Shown here: one piece after another, positions 9,526 to 20,333 of the stretch
Layout of the letters: the number at the start of each line of letters is the position of its first letter
Numbering within the stretch: the first letter of the stretch is position 1
From: Candidatus Brockarchaeota archaeon
GTDB taxonomy: Archaea > Thermoproteota > EX4484-205 > JAAOZP01
Assembly (NCBI GenBank): GCA_017601345.1
Contig: JAFNIT010000008.1
Span: forward strand, 1 to 48,214
Direction of reading: 5' to 3'
DNA: 48,214 bases
Position numbers and translations under genes: made by a program
Notes under the pieces: generated by a model
Databases searched by the model: none
Told to the model about the DNA's origin: nothing
Seen by the model: the letters and a program-made list of their open reading frames with translations, nothing else

Positions 9526-10189
9526 AGGCTATGAAGGTGAGGTAAGGCTCAAGGGAATAGTATTCCCAAGTCTTACTGAGAAAATGATGGAAAGAGTTCT
9601 GAACCTGGTTAAGAAGCACAGTATTAGGAAACTACTGGTGGTGGGTGATTTGAAACATACCGTGCATGGTCCCAGGGGACTGGAGTGGAGGGATGTTCCG
9701 GTTTTCATGAGGAGGATGGTTGAGGAATTAGACTGGGTGGGTGTCGTTCCGGGAAACCATGATGGAGACCTGTATGCTGCGCTACCTGACGGTGTTGAGC
9801 TCATAGACCCGGATGGAATAATCTTGAACAATATCCTCTTCACCCACGGCCATAAAAGAGTCGACCTGATTCTAGAGAAGAAGAGGGAGGAGAATATTAT
9901 TAAAACGGTTGTGGTTGGGCATTTCCATCCCGCTGTCGAGCTTGTTGACGATCTTGGCTATAGGTATGTCGTACCGGTTTGGGTAAAGGGCATGATTGGT
10001 GAAGATGTTGAAATAATCTTAATGCCTGCTTTCAACGAGAATATCGGGAAGCTTACCGTAAACAATCCTGGGAAGATTTCTGAAGAATTAAGGGGTTTTC
10101 TGAAAACCGGTTCGATAAACCTCGGCGGGGCTGAAGCCTATAGCCTAGACCTCGTCTTATTAGGAAGGGTTGGCGACATACAGGTTTAG
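9440..10189 (+). CDS. archaeal metallophosphoesterase
   Basis: VVADLHIGYE, VVGDLKH, GVVPGNHDG, FTHGHK, VVGHFHP. Confidence 0.9.
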   Translation: MSRTSRYKLIKGEPALLVEDTLVVADLHIGYEGEVRLKGIVFPSLTEKMMERVLNLVKKHSIRKLLVVGDLKHTVHGPRGLEWRDVPVFMRRMVEELDWVGVVPGNHDGDLYAALPDGVELIDPDGIILNNILFTHGHKRVDLILEKKREENIIKTVVVGHFHPAVELVDDLGYRYVVPVWVKGMIGEDVEIILMPAFNENIGKLTVNNPGKISEELRGFLKTGSINLGGAEAYSLDLVLLGRVGDIQV

Positions 10190-11685
10190 GCTTTAAGCCT
10201 CTCCGAAACTACTTGGCCAACGTATAGTCCTGAAGCAGCTGCCTGCGATAAGCCTCTCGTGATCCCGGCACCATCTCCTATCGCGAACAAGTTCTTAACA
10301 GTAGTCTCTCCATAGCTGTTCACTTCAACTCTGCTCGAGTAAAACTTGGCTTCAACCCCGTAGAGTAGAGTATCCTGCTTAGAGAATACGCCGGGTAGTA
10401 GCTTATCCATCGCTTTAAGCATCTCAACAATATTCGAAAGAATCCTATAGGGTAAGATAAAGCTGAGGTCTCCGGGCGTTGCATCAGGCAGTGTCGGGGA
10501 AACTAGGCTTCTGCTGAGACGCTCGTGCGTAGACCTTCTCCCTTGAAGGAGATCCCCCAATCTTTGAACAACTACTCCGTTCGAAATAAGGTTTGCAAGC
10601 TTAGCTATTGATAGACCGTATTCAATCGGTTCCTTGAATGGTTCTGTAAAATCTGTTGAAACAAGTATGGCGAAATTAGTGTTATCCGTCCTATAACTAT
10701 TGTAACTATGACCGTTGACCGTTACTATGCCCTCGAAAAACTCTGTCAACACTTCCCCATTGGGATTTACGCAGAACGTTCTAACATTGTCGTCGAACCT
10801 CTTGGAAGCGTATTTTAGCTTAGGCTCGTAAAGGTCTCTAGTTATTTCCTCCATGGTTTCTGCAGGTACTTCCACTCTGACCCCGAGGTCAATGGGGTTA
10901 CGCTTCATAGGAATGTTCAGCTTTGAAAATTCTCTCCTCAACCATCCAGCACCAGACCTTCCTGGGGCGGCTACGACAAACTTGCACATAAAACTTTCAC
11001 CGTTCTTCGTCTTCACACCCTTCACCACACCGTTTTCAACGATGAAGCTTTCAACTTCAGACATGATTCTTATCTCGACGCCCTTCTTAAGATCGTCTTT
11101 CATACGGCTAAGTATTTTGAACGATAAGTCTGAACCCATGTGTCTAATAGGATTCTTCTGAAGCTTCATACCGGCTAAGCTTGCTTTTCTTCTCCATTCT
11201 TCGAAAACATCAGAATCATCACCATAAACTCTATTCGGCGCACCATACCTTAAGAAGATTTTATCAACCCTCCTTATGTACTCACGCGCGTTCTCAATAG
11301 AGATAACTTCCGGAAGCCAGCCGCCTATTTCAGGGTCTAGAGTGATCTTACCGTCAGAGAATGCGCCAGCCCCACCCCAGCCACTGTAGATGTTGCAAAC
11401 CCCGCACTTTATGCAGAGCTTACCTAGTTTTCTCGCAGGGCAATACCTGTCATTTATATCACGCCCCTTTTCAAGCATTATAATAGAGAGGTTTGGAGAA
11501 TTCTCGAGCAGGCTTAAAGCACAGAATATTCCTGCAGGCCCTCCCCCAATTATTACAACATCATACAATATTCTCCCTTTTCCAGAATTTTCTTGAATGA
11601 TGTTTTTAAGCATAGCGTTTATCCCTAGATACGATGAAAAGAGTGGGAATACTAGGATCTGGAAAAGTAGGCTGCTCAGCAGCAC
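10186..11685 (-). CDS. FAD/NAD(P)-dependent oxidoreductase
   Basis: DVVIIGGGPAGIFCALSLL, CPARKLGKLCIKCGVCNIYSGWGGAGAFSDGK, AIGDGAGITRGLSQAAASG. Confidence 0.88.
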   Translation of the reverse strand: MLLSSLLFQILVFPLFSSYLGINAMLKNIIQENSGKGRILYDVVIIGGGPAGIFCALSLLENSPNLSIIMLEKGRDINDRYCPARKLGKLCIKCGVCNIYSGWGGAGAFSDGKITLDPEIGGWLPEVISIENAREYIRRVDKIFLRYGAPNRVYGDDSDVFEEWRRKASLAGMKLQKNPIRHMGSDLSFKILSRMKDDLKKGVEIRIMSEVESFIVENGVVKGVKTKNGESFMCKFVVAAPGRSGAGWLRREFSKLNIPMKRNPIDLGVRVEVPAETMEEITRDLYEPKLKYASKRFDDNVRTFCVNPNGEVLTEFFEGIVTVNGHSYNSYRTDNTNFAILVSTDFTEPFKEPIEYGLSIAKLANLISNGVVVQRLGDLLQGRRSTHERLSRSLVSPTLPDATPGDLSFILPYRILSNIVEMLKAMDKLLPGVFSKQDTLLYGVEAKFYSSRVEVNSYGETTVKNLFAIGDGAGITRGLSQAAASGLYVGQVVSERLKA

Positions 11686-12536
11686 TTTTCTTACTTCCAG
11701 ATGTGGACGAGATCGTTCTATACGATATTGTCCCAGATCTCCCAGTGGGAGAAGCCCTTGACCTTCAAAATGCTATTGAAGCCCTTGACCTAAGTACCGA
11801 GGTTAGGGGAACAAACGACATCTCCCTACTCCACGGGTTAGACGTGGTTATTGTGACGGCAGGATTTGGGAGGACTGCCGATATGAACAGGATGGACCTT
11901 CTCAACAAGAACCTTCCCATAATAGAGGGAATAGCCAAGGAATACAGCGGGGACAAAAATAGCGAGACTGTATTTATAATGGTCACCAACCCCGTAGACG
12001 TGTTAACATACGTATTCTGGAAGAAAAGCGGGATAGAAAGAAACCGTGTAGCAGGCTTAGGCGGAGTCTTGGACGCTAGCCGTTTGAAAACGATACTGAG
12101 GATGGAAAAGAAAATTAAGATAAGAAATGACTCTTTTTTCGTACTCGGAGAACACGGAGATAATATGATTATTCCTAGAGAAAGAATTCGGAAAAAATAT
12201 GGTTTAAGCGACACCGAGTTGGAAAACCTACGAGAGCAAACCGTTAAAGCCGCCGCCAGGATAATAGGCATGAAGGGAGCCACTGTCTACGGCCCCGGCG
12301 CTGCAGTAGCGAGAATGGTTAGAGCCGTCATGTCTGACAAGGGAGAGATGATGCCAGCTTCCGTAGTATTAGATGGCGAATATGGGATTAGAGATGTTTG
12401 TATAGGTGTTCCAGTAAGAGTAAATAGGAAAGGATTCAAAGTGGTTGAGGAAGAGCTTAGCAACGAAGAAGCATCCATGTTGAAAAAGGCTGCTGAAAGA
12501 ATCCTAATAGTCTTGGAGCAGATAGGATATAGATAG
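11634..12536 (+). CDS. mdh: malate dehydrogenase
   Basis: VGILGSGKVGCSAALFLL, MVTNPVDVLTYV, VLGEHGDNMI. Confidence 0.9.
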   Translation: MKRVGILGSGKVGCSAALFLLPDVDEIVLYDIVPDLPVGEALDLQNAIEALDLSTEVRGTNDISLLHGLDVVIVTAGFGRTADMNRMDLLNKNLPIIEGIAKEYSGDKNSETVFIMVTNPVDVLTYVFWKKSGIERNRVAGLGGVLDASRLKTILRMEKKIKIRNDSFFVLGEHGDNMIIPRERIRKKYGLSDTELENLREQTVKAAARIIGMKGATVYGPGAAVARMVRAVMSDKGEMMPASVVLDGEYGIRDVCIGVPVRVNRKGFKVVEEELSNEEASMLKKAAERILIVLEQIGYR

Positions 12537-12581
12537 GTTATTTTTGTAGAACATCATGCCTACAAACAAAGTATTAAAAAA

Positions 12582-12672
12582 TGGACCGGGTGGGATTCGA
12601 ACCCACGACCCCCCACATTTTGTCTCTTTTGCGAGTCGCCAAGCGGGTGTTCTACCACTGAACTACCGGCCC
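12582..12672 (-). tRNA. tRNA-Ala(GGC) with 19-nt intron (12618..12636)
   Basis: GGGCCGGTAGTTCAGTGGTAGAACACCCGCTTGGCG|TGTGGGGGGTCGTGGGTTCGAATCCCACCCGGTCCA; G3:U70 pair identifies Ala. Confidence 0.82.
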
Positions 12673-12972
12673 GAATGTTTCCCCTCTGGCAGAATATATA
12701 AGTTTTCGCTTACCTTCACCGTGTTTTCCAGACGAGCAATAACCGTTTTTCCTGCAGGTGTTAACATGAAACTGTAGAACAGTATAACGTGTCGTGTGTA
12801 AAAGCCTGTAGAGAGGCAGGTTGATGGCAAGTATTGAAGGACTATTCTGTTTTCAAACGAGCAGGAGCAATAAATGGCTATTTTTCCGCCTTCAAACCTG
12901 TTTTTATAAGGGGTGTCGCCTTTGCCTTTAGAGAAAACCCATAAAAACCCTCCCTAGTACCGTAGACTAGGT

Positions 12973-13284
12973 TTGGTGAGTAAGGCTAGGATAAAGATCG
13001 TAAGCAACGAGTTGAGCGATCTCCAAAGCGTAGTGGACCAAATCCTTAAGATAGCTAAGGAGAATGGTGTTAAGGTTTCAGGCCCTATTCCGCTTCCCAG
13101 GAAAGTCCTCAGAGTCACGACGCAGAAGAATCCAAGTGGGCAGGGGACGATAACCTGGGACAAGTGGGAGCTTCGCTTCTACAGGAGACTGATCTACCTT
13201 GGGCTTAACGATAAAGCTTTGAGAGCATTAACCACTATTAAGATACCGCCCAATGTCCTGATATCTCTTGACCTGATTTCCTAA
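12973..13284 (+). CDS. rps10: ribosomal protein S10
   Basis: KARIKIVSNE...GPIPLPRKVLRVTTQKNPSGQGTITWDKWELRFYRRLI. Confidence 0.93.
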   Translation: MVSKARIKIVSNELSDLQSVVDQILKIAKENGVKVSGPIPLPRKVLRVTTQKNPSGQGTITWDKWELRFYRRLIYLGLNDKALRALTTIKIPPNVLISLDLIS

Positions 13285-13310
13285 AAGGATCTTTAAATGG
13301 TAAACACTTT

Positions 13311-14030
13311 CTAGACCAAATTTGTCTCTAATCTAGCTGACTTAGAAAAGGGACGTGAAGAACAGAACCTATTTATAATCATGAATAAGAAGATTCTAAT
13401 CCCATCTTTGAACGGGTTTAACTTCGAAACCCCTATTCGAGTGTAGTATTTTATATTGGTTTCCACTATTCTTAGGCAGTTTCTACACGCCTCGGTGAGG
13501 ATTTCTGTTGAGAAGGACATCCCGTCCTCCTTCAATCTCATCTTTAAGTAGGCTTCTCGCGAGAAAACCTTCATTCCAGTCTGAGTATCCCTAATCCTTC
13601 TCAAGAAGAGGAAGGAGAATAACAGGTTTATGATGAGATTGCCCAAGTATCGCACTATGCTCATTCCTATTGGCTTGCTGCTGAACCTTAAGCCTGTAGC
13701 CACATCGGCACGCCCGCTTTCAACAAGGTCGACAAGCCTCTTTAAGTCACTGGGATCATAGGTACCATCTCCATCCATGAAAGCAAGAATACTGCCCCTC
13801 GCCATGTTAAGCCCTGCTCTTATCGCTGCCCCATAACCCTTCCTACTCTGTTTGATTACGATCGCCCCCAGGGAGGAAGCTATTTCAGCAGTCCTGTCAT
13901 CACTAGAGTCTACGACTATAATCTCAGCATCAGGGAGGTTTTCTCTTATACCCTTTATTACACTGCCTATTGATTCCTCCTCATTGAGAGTAGGAATTAT
14001 TACCGAAACATTTCTGTAATCTTTCAACAA
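13311..14030 (-). CDS. family 2 glycosyltransferase (dolichol-phosphate sugar transferase-like)
   Basis: VSVIIPTLNEEESIGSVIKGI, DSSDDRTAEIA, GYGAAIRAGL, MDGDGTYDP. Confidence 0.88.
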   Translation of the reverse strand: MLKDYRNVSVIIPTLNEEESIGSVIKGIRENLPDAEIIVVDSSDDRTAEIASSLGAIVIKQSRKGYGAAIRAGLNMARGSILAFMDGDGTYDPSDLKRLVDLVESGRADVATGLRFSSKPIGMSIVRYLGNLIINLLFSFLFLRRIRDTQTGMKVFSREAYLKMRLKEDGMSFSTEILTEACRNCLRIVETNIKYYTRIGVSKLNPFKDGIRIFLFMIINRFCSSRPFSKSARLETNLV

Positions 14031-14157
14031 CGATGACAGTTTTTCACTGAGAGAAATATGTTAATAACGGACATTGTTCAGAACGATTGAGTAACTGTAT
14101 TTGAGGCATTTCTGGCATTTTAAGTATTGAAAACGATTCACTTTATTGATAAAATTT

Positions 14158-15786
14158 TTAAAATAACATTTTAAGGTCTTTTTCAGCGATTTTTAGCTCC
14201 TTTATTATTAACTCTCTAGTTTTAGGAAGAGATATTAGTATAAAGGCGAAGTTTTCACGCCCTATTCCATAAATATAATCTTTAATCACTTGGTAAAAAG
14301 GTTGCATCAGGCTGTTATTGGAAAGCTCTATGGAGCCCCGTCCCTTTATGGAAAACAGTATCTCACCCTCTCTGTAATTTCTAATGTACTTTAGCACCGT
14401 AGAATTTACGAAGTTTTGTGCCGTACGCCTACTCCATTTTGTGCGAAAATGCGGATGATAGGAAACCAGTAACTCCGCCAAATCTTTCTGGTGAATCCTA
14501 TATTCGCTTACTGGTTTTTCCAGATTAAAGAAGATTGTAGAAATAATTATGAATAACGGAATCGGAGAGATGTTTTCAACATCCATAGCTCTCTTACTAT
14601 TCACTGGCGGCGGTCTGGGGCCCAGTATGAAGCCAGCTAAATCAACCATCGAGAACTCCTCGTAGGAACTGCAAAGTCTTAATATTTCTTCAGCAAGCTT
14701 TTTCGAAAGAACAGTGTTCGTTTCACTAATAACCTGAGAAGGCCTTATAGTTTTCAACTCCTTCCGCAATTCTTCAACCATTCCACTGCTGGAGGAGGAT
14801 ATCTTCTCAATCATCTGCGCTAACATCCTTATTGCATCATCCTGTTTTTCAATCATCTTCTTACTCAGATTAACATCCCTCTTAATGCTTTCCAGAATGC
14901 TTAAGATTTCTTCAATACTTACTTTCCCCAGACTCTGAGCCTCCGGTTTTCCAGGAAAGAATTGTTTGATTCTGGAGTCCATTAAATGAGCATTAATGCT
15001 TAATAGGAAAACACCTGTAACGATCTTAGGGAAGACCTGGCCATACATCGTGTAGCTTAGCCTAAGTATTTCAGCACATCCCGTTAAAGAGAAGAAGAGG
15101 ACTGCAAAGTATGATAAGAACATTAAGACATAAACGCTTGTTCTATAGTTTAAAGCTACTTCCGCAGAAAGATATAGGAAAACAAGCTCTAGAAAGAATA
15201 TGAAAGTAAGGTACATAAACCATTCTGCTAATTTCGGCGGAAGAATAATGTCTGACAAAATATATGAGGCAATGCTAATCAGAGCTATTGCTACAGACCC
15301 AAAGTAAAGCAAGTATTTGACGAGTTTATTCTCCTCAAAGGGGGATACTAGTATTTTAATTTGAAACACGAATATTTTGCTAAGAACAGAAACCATGAGA
15401 AGTATTGACAGCATCGAAACCACCCCTTTAAGATTCTCAAAGTAATCCGTGCTGGGAGCACCTAGGTAAAACAAAACGGCAACAAAGATCATTAGAATTG
15501 GAAGAATAGTGTAAGAAGTAACCCTCATGCTTTCAACCAGTATTAGAAATAGATGCGACCTACCTTTTTCAAGTCTAAGCTTGTCGATTAAGCCAACTGT
15601 TAAAGTAATTATCAAGACGACGATTCCGATTTGAAGCAGGGGGACGGCGAGGAAGAATTTTGCAACGTCAAGAAGGATGGAGATAGAGAAAAGGTTTATT
15701 GTAGTTAAGACCAATACGATGTAGAACTTACTAAAGCCCCTCTGCCTCAGCCTGTAAAACTCCACGATATCTTCCAGGCTGATCAA
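14158..15786 (-). CDS. hypothetical membrane protein with cytoplasmic C-terminal domain
   Basis: Multiple hydrophobic segments in N-terminal half, then coiled-coil and soluble C-terminus. Confidence 0.6.
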   Translation of the reverse strand: MISLEDIVEFYRLRQRGFSKFYIVLVLTTINLFSISILLDVAKFFLAVPLLQIGIVVLIITLTVGLIDKLRLEKGRSHLFLILVESMRVTSYTILPILMIFVAVLFYLGAPSTDYFENLKGVVSMLSILLMVSVLSKIFVFQIKILVSPFEENKLVKYLLYFGSVAIALISIASYILSDIILPPKLAEWFMYLTFIFFLELVFLYLSAEVALNYRTSVYVLMFLSYFAVLFFSLTGCAEILRLSYTMYGQVFPKIVTGVFLLSINAHLMDSRIKQFFPGKPEAQSLGKVSIEEILSILESIKRDVNLSKKMIEKQDDAIRMLAQMIEKISSSSSGMVEELRKELKTIRPSQVISETNTVLSKKLAEEILRLCSSYEEFSMVDLAGFILGPRPPPVNSKRAMDVENISPIPLFIIISTIFFNLEKPVSEYRIHQKDLAELLVSYHPHFRTKWSRRTAQNFVNSTVLKYIRNYREGEILFSIKGRGSIELSNNSLMQPFYQVIKDYIYGIGRENFAFILISLPKTRELIIKELKIAEKDLKMLF

Positions 15787-15880
15787 CCTATGCCTCTTAA
15801 GTACTGTGTTGCAATACTTATCTATTTCCCTTCGTCCTTTAAGGAAAACTTATCTATGGGTTTTTGAAAAAGTTTTATCT

Positions 15881-16729
15881 ATGGTCAAAATCAAGGAGGT
15901 TAAGATTGGAGTAATTGGCGGCTCAGGCCTTTACACTCTTTTAGAAGCAGTAGGACATAAAATAGTTGAAACACCCTTTGGGAAAACTCCTAGGATAGAG
16001 ATTGGCTATATAGGCGATATAGCTATTGCCTTCCTGCCAAGACACGCTAAGCCGGGCAGTCTTAAGGTTTCTCATGCAGTTCCACCTTCCGAAATAAATT
16101 ATAGGGCCAATATTTACGGTTTGAAGAAACTGGGTGTAGAAAGGATTTTTACAACACAGGCTGCCGGCTCGATAAACCCTAATATCAAGCCAGGAGAATT
16201 CGTTATAGTAGATCAAGTAATGGATATGACTAAAAGAAGGGTATCTACGTTTTTCAACGGTAAGACTAAGATCAAAGTATTTAAAGACAAGCCTCCGGTT
16301 GGTGGAGTTGTACACATTGATTTCACCAACCCATATTGTCCAGAGCTTAGAGAAGTCTTGAAGAGGTCTTGCGAAGAGGAGAATATCTTTTATCATCCTA
16401 AGGGCACATACGTATGCACAGAAGGACCCAGGTTTGAATCCCCGGCCGAGATTGCAGCATACCGCATGCTTGGAGCAGACGTCGTAGGCATGACGGGATA
16501 TCCTGAAGTAGTTCTTGCTAGAGAACTTGGAATATGTTACGCCAGCATAGTTATGTCGACTAACTATGCTGCAGGGACCGGCCCGGTAAAAATCACACAT
16601 GAAGAGGTCAAGGAAATATTCAACAGGAATATAGATAATGTCAAGAGGCTTTTAACAAGAGCCGTTAAAAATACTCCTGCTGAAAGAAAATGCGGATGCG
16701 CTAAGTCCTTAGAAGGGGCGATTGCTTAA
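15881..16729 (+). CDS. mtnP: S-methyl-5'-thioadenosine phosphorylase
   Basis: IGVIGGSGLYTL, FLPRHAKPG, TTQAAGSINPNIKPGEFVIVDQVMDMT, GTYVCTEGPRFESPAEI; start at ATG 15881 preferred over ORF start. Confidence 0.92.
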   Translation: MVKIKEVKIGVIGGSGLYTLLEAVGHKIVETPFGKTPRIEIGYIGDIAIAFLPRHAKPGSLKVSHAVPPSEINYRANIYGLKKLGVERIFTTQAAGSINPNIKPGEFVIVDQVMDMTKRRVSTFFNGKTKIKVFKDKPPVGGVVHIDFTNPYCPELREVLKRSCEEENIFYHPKGTYVCTEGPRFESPAEIAAYRMLGADVVGMTGYPEVVLARELGICYASIVMSTNYAAGTGPVKITHEEVKEIFNRNIDNVKRLLTRAVKNTPAERKCGCAKSLEGAIA

Positions 16730-16736
16730 ATATTCT

Positions 16737-18626
16737 TTAAAAATTATCTCTTTCAAGATCTCTTGGAGAAACATAATTGCCAAATTCCTTCTGTACACTA
16801 ATCAAGCGTTCTCTTTGTTCTTCAAGTACTTGAAACAATTCCCGTGGAGCATCCGGAACATTGTCTTTAAAGAATTTTTCTACACGATTAATTTTGGCAA
16901 TGTTTTCACGTACACGTATGGTAAATTGTTTCACATAATCTGTCTCTGTATACTCTATGCCACGGATCTCGTAGAAAAGCTTCTTCAAATCTTCGTATTT
17001 AGGTATCCAACCCGTCGGGGATTTCACAGCGCCTATATCGCTGTGAACTCGCAACTCCATCCATTTCATCCAAACCTGTTTATCTCTACGATCGTTAAGA
17101 AATTCTCCTGTTTTTAAATCCCTGAGGAAATAATTGACTCCAAAGATAAGCGGCTTTTTCTTTAACCTTCTGCCAAACTCTAAGTTGTTGCGTATGTATT
17201 TCCCTAAGGGTATTGAGACAAAATCTTGAATACTCATTATATTTATTTCGTATTTTCCCTCTTCTTCAGTTATTGCAAAAGTCGTTTCTGTTTCGAGAGC
17301 AGCCCCGTATGCTATTATTCCATGTTCCCAGTCGAAACTCTGTTGAACTGGAACATAGCCTCGTGCATCGCGACAACCATATATTATGCCTCCCAGCTCC
17401 ACTCCGAGAGGATTATCCAATTCAGGATCACAGTTCTTCAAAGCTTTTAGCGATACTGTGTATCTTGCGTTTTTATGCATAGGCGGTATCTCCTCACCGT
17501 TCTCATCCTTCTTACCTTCCCACCAATATCCAGTGTAATTTATACCATCCTTTGGAAGCTCGCAGCCCATTCCTAGCCAGTATGGTTTACCGTCTTTAAT
17601 CAGAACGTTCGAGAATATTACTTCACCAGGCTTAGTCAATACTTCCCAAATAAGCGGATCGTCAACAGGATTAACATCCTTGATTATTCCAAATATTCCA
17701 GCTTCAGCGTTAACTGCACGACACACACCGTCAATATTCCTGAGGTAAGCTATATCGTCGGCAAGAATCGTGTTTCCGGGAAGCATCGCCGTCGAAGTCT
17801 TGCCGCATGCACTCGGAAATGCTCCAGCAAAGTAGGTTTTCCGCCCTTTTGGTCCGTATACGCCTGTTATCATCATGTGTTCTGCAAGCCAGCCCTCCTT
17901 ATCGGCCTTGCGAATAGCAAGCCGCAAAGCAAGCTTCTTGAAACCTATGCTATTTCCACCATACTGGGTATTAACGCTGTAAACAATGTTCTCAATATAA
18001 TCTATGTATATTCTCTTCTTTTCCGGTTCTGCACTTATCATTCTTTCATTCAACTTACCAACTGAATGAAGGACGCAGAAAAGATCGTCTGGCGCATCTC
18101 CACGTTTAAAAACTTCGTACGCGGGCCTGTAAAGCAGATCTACGGAGTGCGCAACATACCACGAGTCTGTACACTCCATGCAGGGAATGCTGAAAACAGA
18201 GTTCAGAGGACCTAAATGGAGGAATCGCACTATCATTGTACGTCCCTTCATACTGTTTCTAAGCAGGCTTCTTATTTCGGCGAGCCCTTCGTCCCTATCT
18301 ATCTGATTAAGAGCCTTGTCCAAGTAGTCTCCTTTCGGAACAAGGTATTTGGTGGCCTCTCTGTCCCTACCCTGATCCTGAGGCCCGTCGAAATGATAAG
18401 TATGGCCCGGTATTGCAAGAGGAGTTTCTTCCCCAGACTCTATTGCTTGATGCCTAATGTATGCAATATCCTCTTTAGAATCCGTGCAGACGAATATTCT
18501 GTCAGGGTTGCATAGTTCAGCGGATTCTGCGATAAACTTATGCACTCTCGAAACAGGTATTGCTGCAAGCTTTTGATAATCCTCGTCGCTCATCCTTAGC
18601 TTAAGTGTCCCAAGATATTGAAGCAT
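16737..18626 (-). CDS. pckG: phosphoenolpyruvate carboxykinase (GTP)
   Basis: GAFPSACGKTSTAMLPG, NAEAGIFGIIKDVNPVDDP, ETETTFAITEEEG. Confidence 0.95.
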   Translation of the reverse strand: MLQYLGTLKLRMSDEDYQKLAAIPVSRVHKFIAESAELCNPDRIFVCTDSKEDIAYIRHQAIESGEETPLAIPGHTYHFDGPQDQGRDREATKYLVPKGDYLDKALNQIDRDEGLAEIRSLLRNSMKGRTMIVRFLHLGPLNSVFSIPCMECTDSWYVAHSVDLLYRPAYEVFKRGDAPDDLFCVLHSVGKLNERMISAEPEKKRIYIDYIENIVYSVNTQYGGNSIGFKKLALRLAIRKADKEGWLAEHMMITGVYGPKGRKTYFAGAFPSACGKTSTAMLPGNTILADDIAYLRNIDGVCRAVNAEAGIFGIIKDVNPVDDPLIWEVLTKPGEVIFSNVLIKDGKPYWLGMGCELPKDGINYTGYWWEGKKDENGEEIPPMHKNARYTVSLKALKNCDPELDNPLGVELGGIIYGCRDARGYVPVQQSFDWEHGIIAYGAALETETTFAITEEEGKYEINIMSIQDFVSIPLGKYIRNNLEFGRRLKKKPLIFGVNYFLRDLKTGEFLNDRRDKQVWMKWMELRVHSDIGAVKSPTGWIPKYEDLKKLFYEIRGIEYTETDYVKQFTIRVRENIAKINRVEKFFKDNVPDAPRELFQVLEEQRERLISVQKEFGNYVSPRDLERDNF

Positions 18627-18884
18627 CGGTGAACCTCCTCTTCCGCCTTTTTGAATTAAGTAAAGCTTCCAATTCGCATGGAAGTACTCTGCTGTACTGT
18701 ACTTTGCTTAAGATCAAACGTATTCTTACTGCTTGCCGCAATTAGGGGGGTTTTAAAAGTTTCCTCATGCTTCCTGAACTTTATTATGAAAAGGAAAAAG
18801 GGGGGTTGAGACCAGAATATATCACATTATTTCAGAGAGGAAAACATTAGCCCTTAGGATTAGAATGTTATCTGTATTTGCAAA

Positions 18885-20333
18885 CTATCCCTTGACAACG
18901 CCCGATGGCACTAGCCGAGCAACCTTACGTGAAATCCCTGCACGGTGAGTAACATCAACCACAATATCAGGATCCTTATAAGCTCCGGGTGCTTCTTCAG
19001 CGACAAGGTTCATGTCTGCAACTCTAAGATAAACACCTCTTTCCTCCAGCATGTTCCTAATCTGTCTACTCGTGAACCTCCGCATCGCCTCGTTCCTACT
19101 AAGCATTCTACCAGCACCATGCGCTGTTGAACCGAAGCTTGTCTCCATAGCCTTCTCCGTGCCCACGAGAACCCAGCTCGCAGTTCCCATTGAACCGGGT
19201 ATTAGAACAGGCTGGCCGTAGGACCTGTATTTAGAGGGGATTTGCTCATGGGCGGGTGGGAAGGATCTCGTAGCACCCTTCCTGTGGACTACTACTGTTT
19301 TCTTTTCCCCATTAACCTTATGGTTCTCGATCTTGGCAATATTATGGGCTACGTCGTAGAGCACGTTTAAACCCAATTCAGAAGCATCCTTATGAAATAC
19401 TTTCGCAAAACTCTCTCTAACCCAGTGCGTTATAACCTGTCTGTTGAGAAAAGCATAGTTGACGGCACATGCCATGGCGGCAAAATAATCCTTTGCCTCT
19501 GGACTTTCCACTGGTACTGCGGCGAGCTCTCTGTCCGGAAGCCAGATGTTATACTTCCTACTGGCAGACTCCATAACCTTAAGATAGTCGCTGCAAATCT
19601 GGTGCCCATAACCCCTGCTTCCAGTGTGTATCAACACAACGATTTGGCCGACTTTTTCTATTCCAAAGCCTTTTGCAACCTCCCCGTCATGTATCTGTTC
19701 TACAACATCTATCTCGAGGAAGTGGTTACCGCTTCCAAGCGTACCCAGTTGCGGAAGGCCTCTTCTCTTAGCGGTAACACTAACCCTGCTGGGGTCAGCG
19801 CCCTTAAGACAGCCATTCTCCTCTATGAATTCTGTGTCCTCTTTCCAGCCGTATCCGCGTTTAATAGCCCAATTAGCACCCTGTTGGACAGCATCATCCA
19901 GCTCATCCATGCTTAACCTCAGCTTTCCTTCAGAGCCCAAGCCAGAGGGAATATTATGAAAAATCTCATCCAATAGCTCTTTCAAAACAGGCCTAACATC
20001 ACCTATTGTTAACGTAGTGGTCAGTAATCTCACACCACAGTTAATATCGTAGCCTACGCCGCCGGGCGATACAACTCCGTCTTTAACATCGAATGCACCC
20101 ACTCCTCCTATAGGGAAGCCGTAGCCCTCGTGTCCATCCGGCAGTATTATTGAGCTTTTGTATATTCCTGGAAGAGTTGCCACGTTTAATCCTTGTTCTA
20201 TCGTCTTATCCTGAGTCATTTTCTGCAAAAGTGTTTCGTTCGCAAAAATCTTTAAGGGCACTCGCATACCCTTTTTTGCACCTACATCTACATGGTACTC
20301 TACGTCTGAGATTTTCTCAAATTTGTAACTCAT
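18885..20333 (-). CDS. rtcB: tRNA-splicing ligase RtcB (no intein)
   Basis: LPDGHEGYGFPIGGVGAFD, GGVGYDINCGVRLL, GTLGSGNHFLEI, HTGSRGYGHQ, GSMGTASWVL, HGAGRMLSR. Confidence 0.97.
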   Translation of the reverse strand: MSYKFEKISDVEYHVDVGAKKGMRVPLKIFANETLLQKMTQDKTIEQGLNVATLPGIYKSSIILPDGHEGYGFPIGGVGAFDVKDGVVSPGGVGYDINCGVRLLTTTLTIGDVRPVLKELLDEIFHNIPSGLGSEGKLRLSMDELDDAVQQGANWAIKRGYGWKEDTEFIEENGCLKGADPSRVSVTAKRRGLPQLGTLGSGNHFLEIDVVEQIHDGEVAKGFGIEKVGQIVVLIHTGSRGYGHQICSDYLKVMESASRKYNIWLPDRELAAVPVESPEAKDYFAAMACAVNYAFLNRQVITHWVRESFAKVFHKDASELGLNVLYDVAHNIAKIENHKVNGEKKTVVVHRKGATRSFPPAHEQIPSKYRSYGQPVLIPGSMGTASWVLVGTEKAMETSFGSTAHGAGRMLSRNEAMRRFTSRQIRNMLEERGVYLRVADMNLVAEEAPGAYKDPDIVVDVTHRAGISRKVARLVPSGVVKG

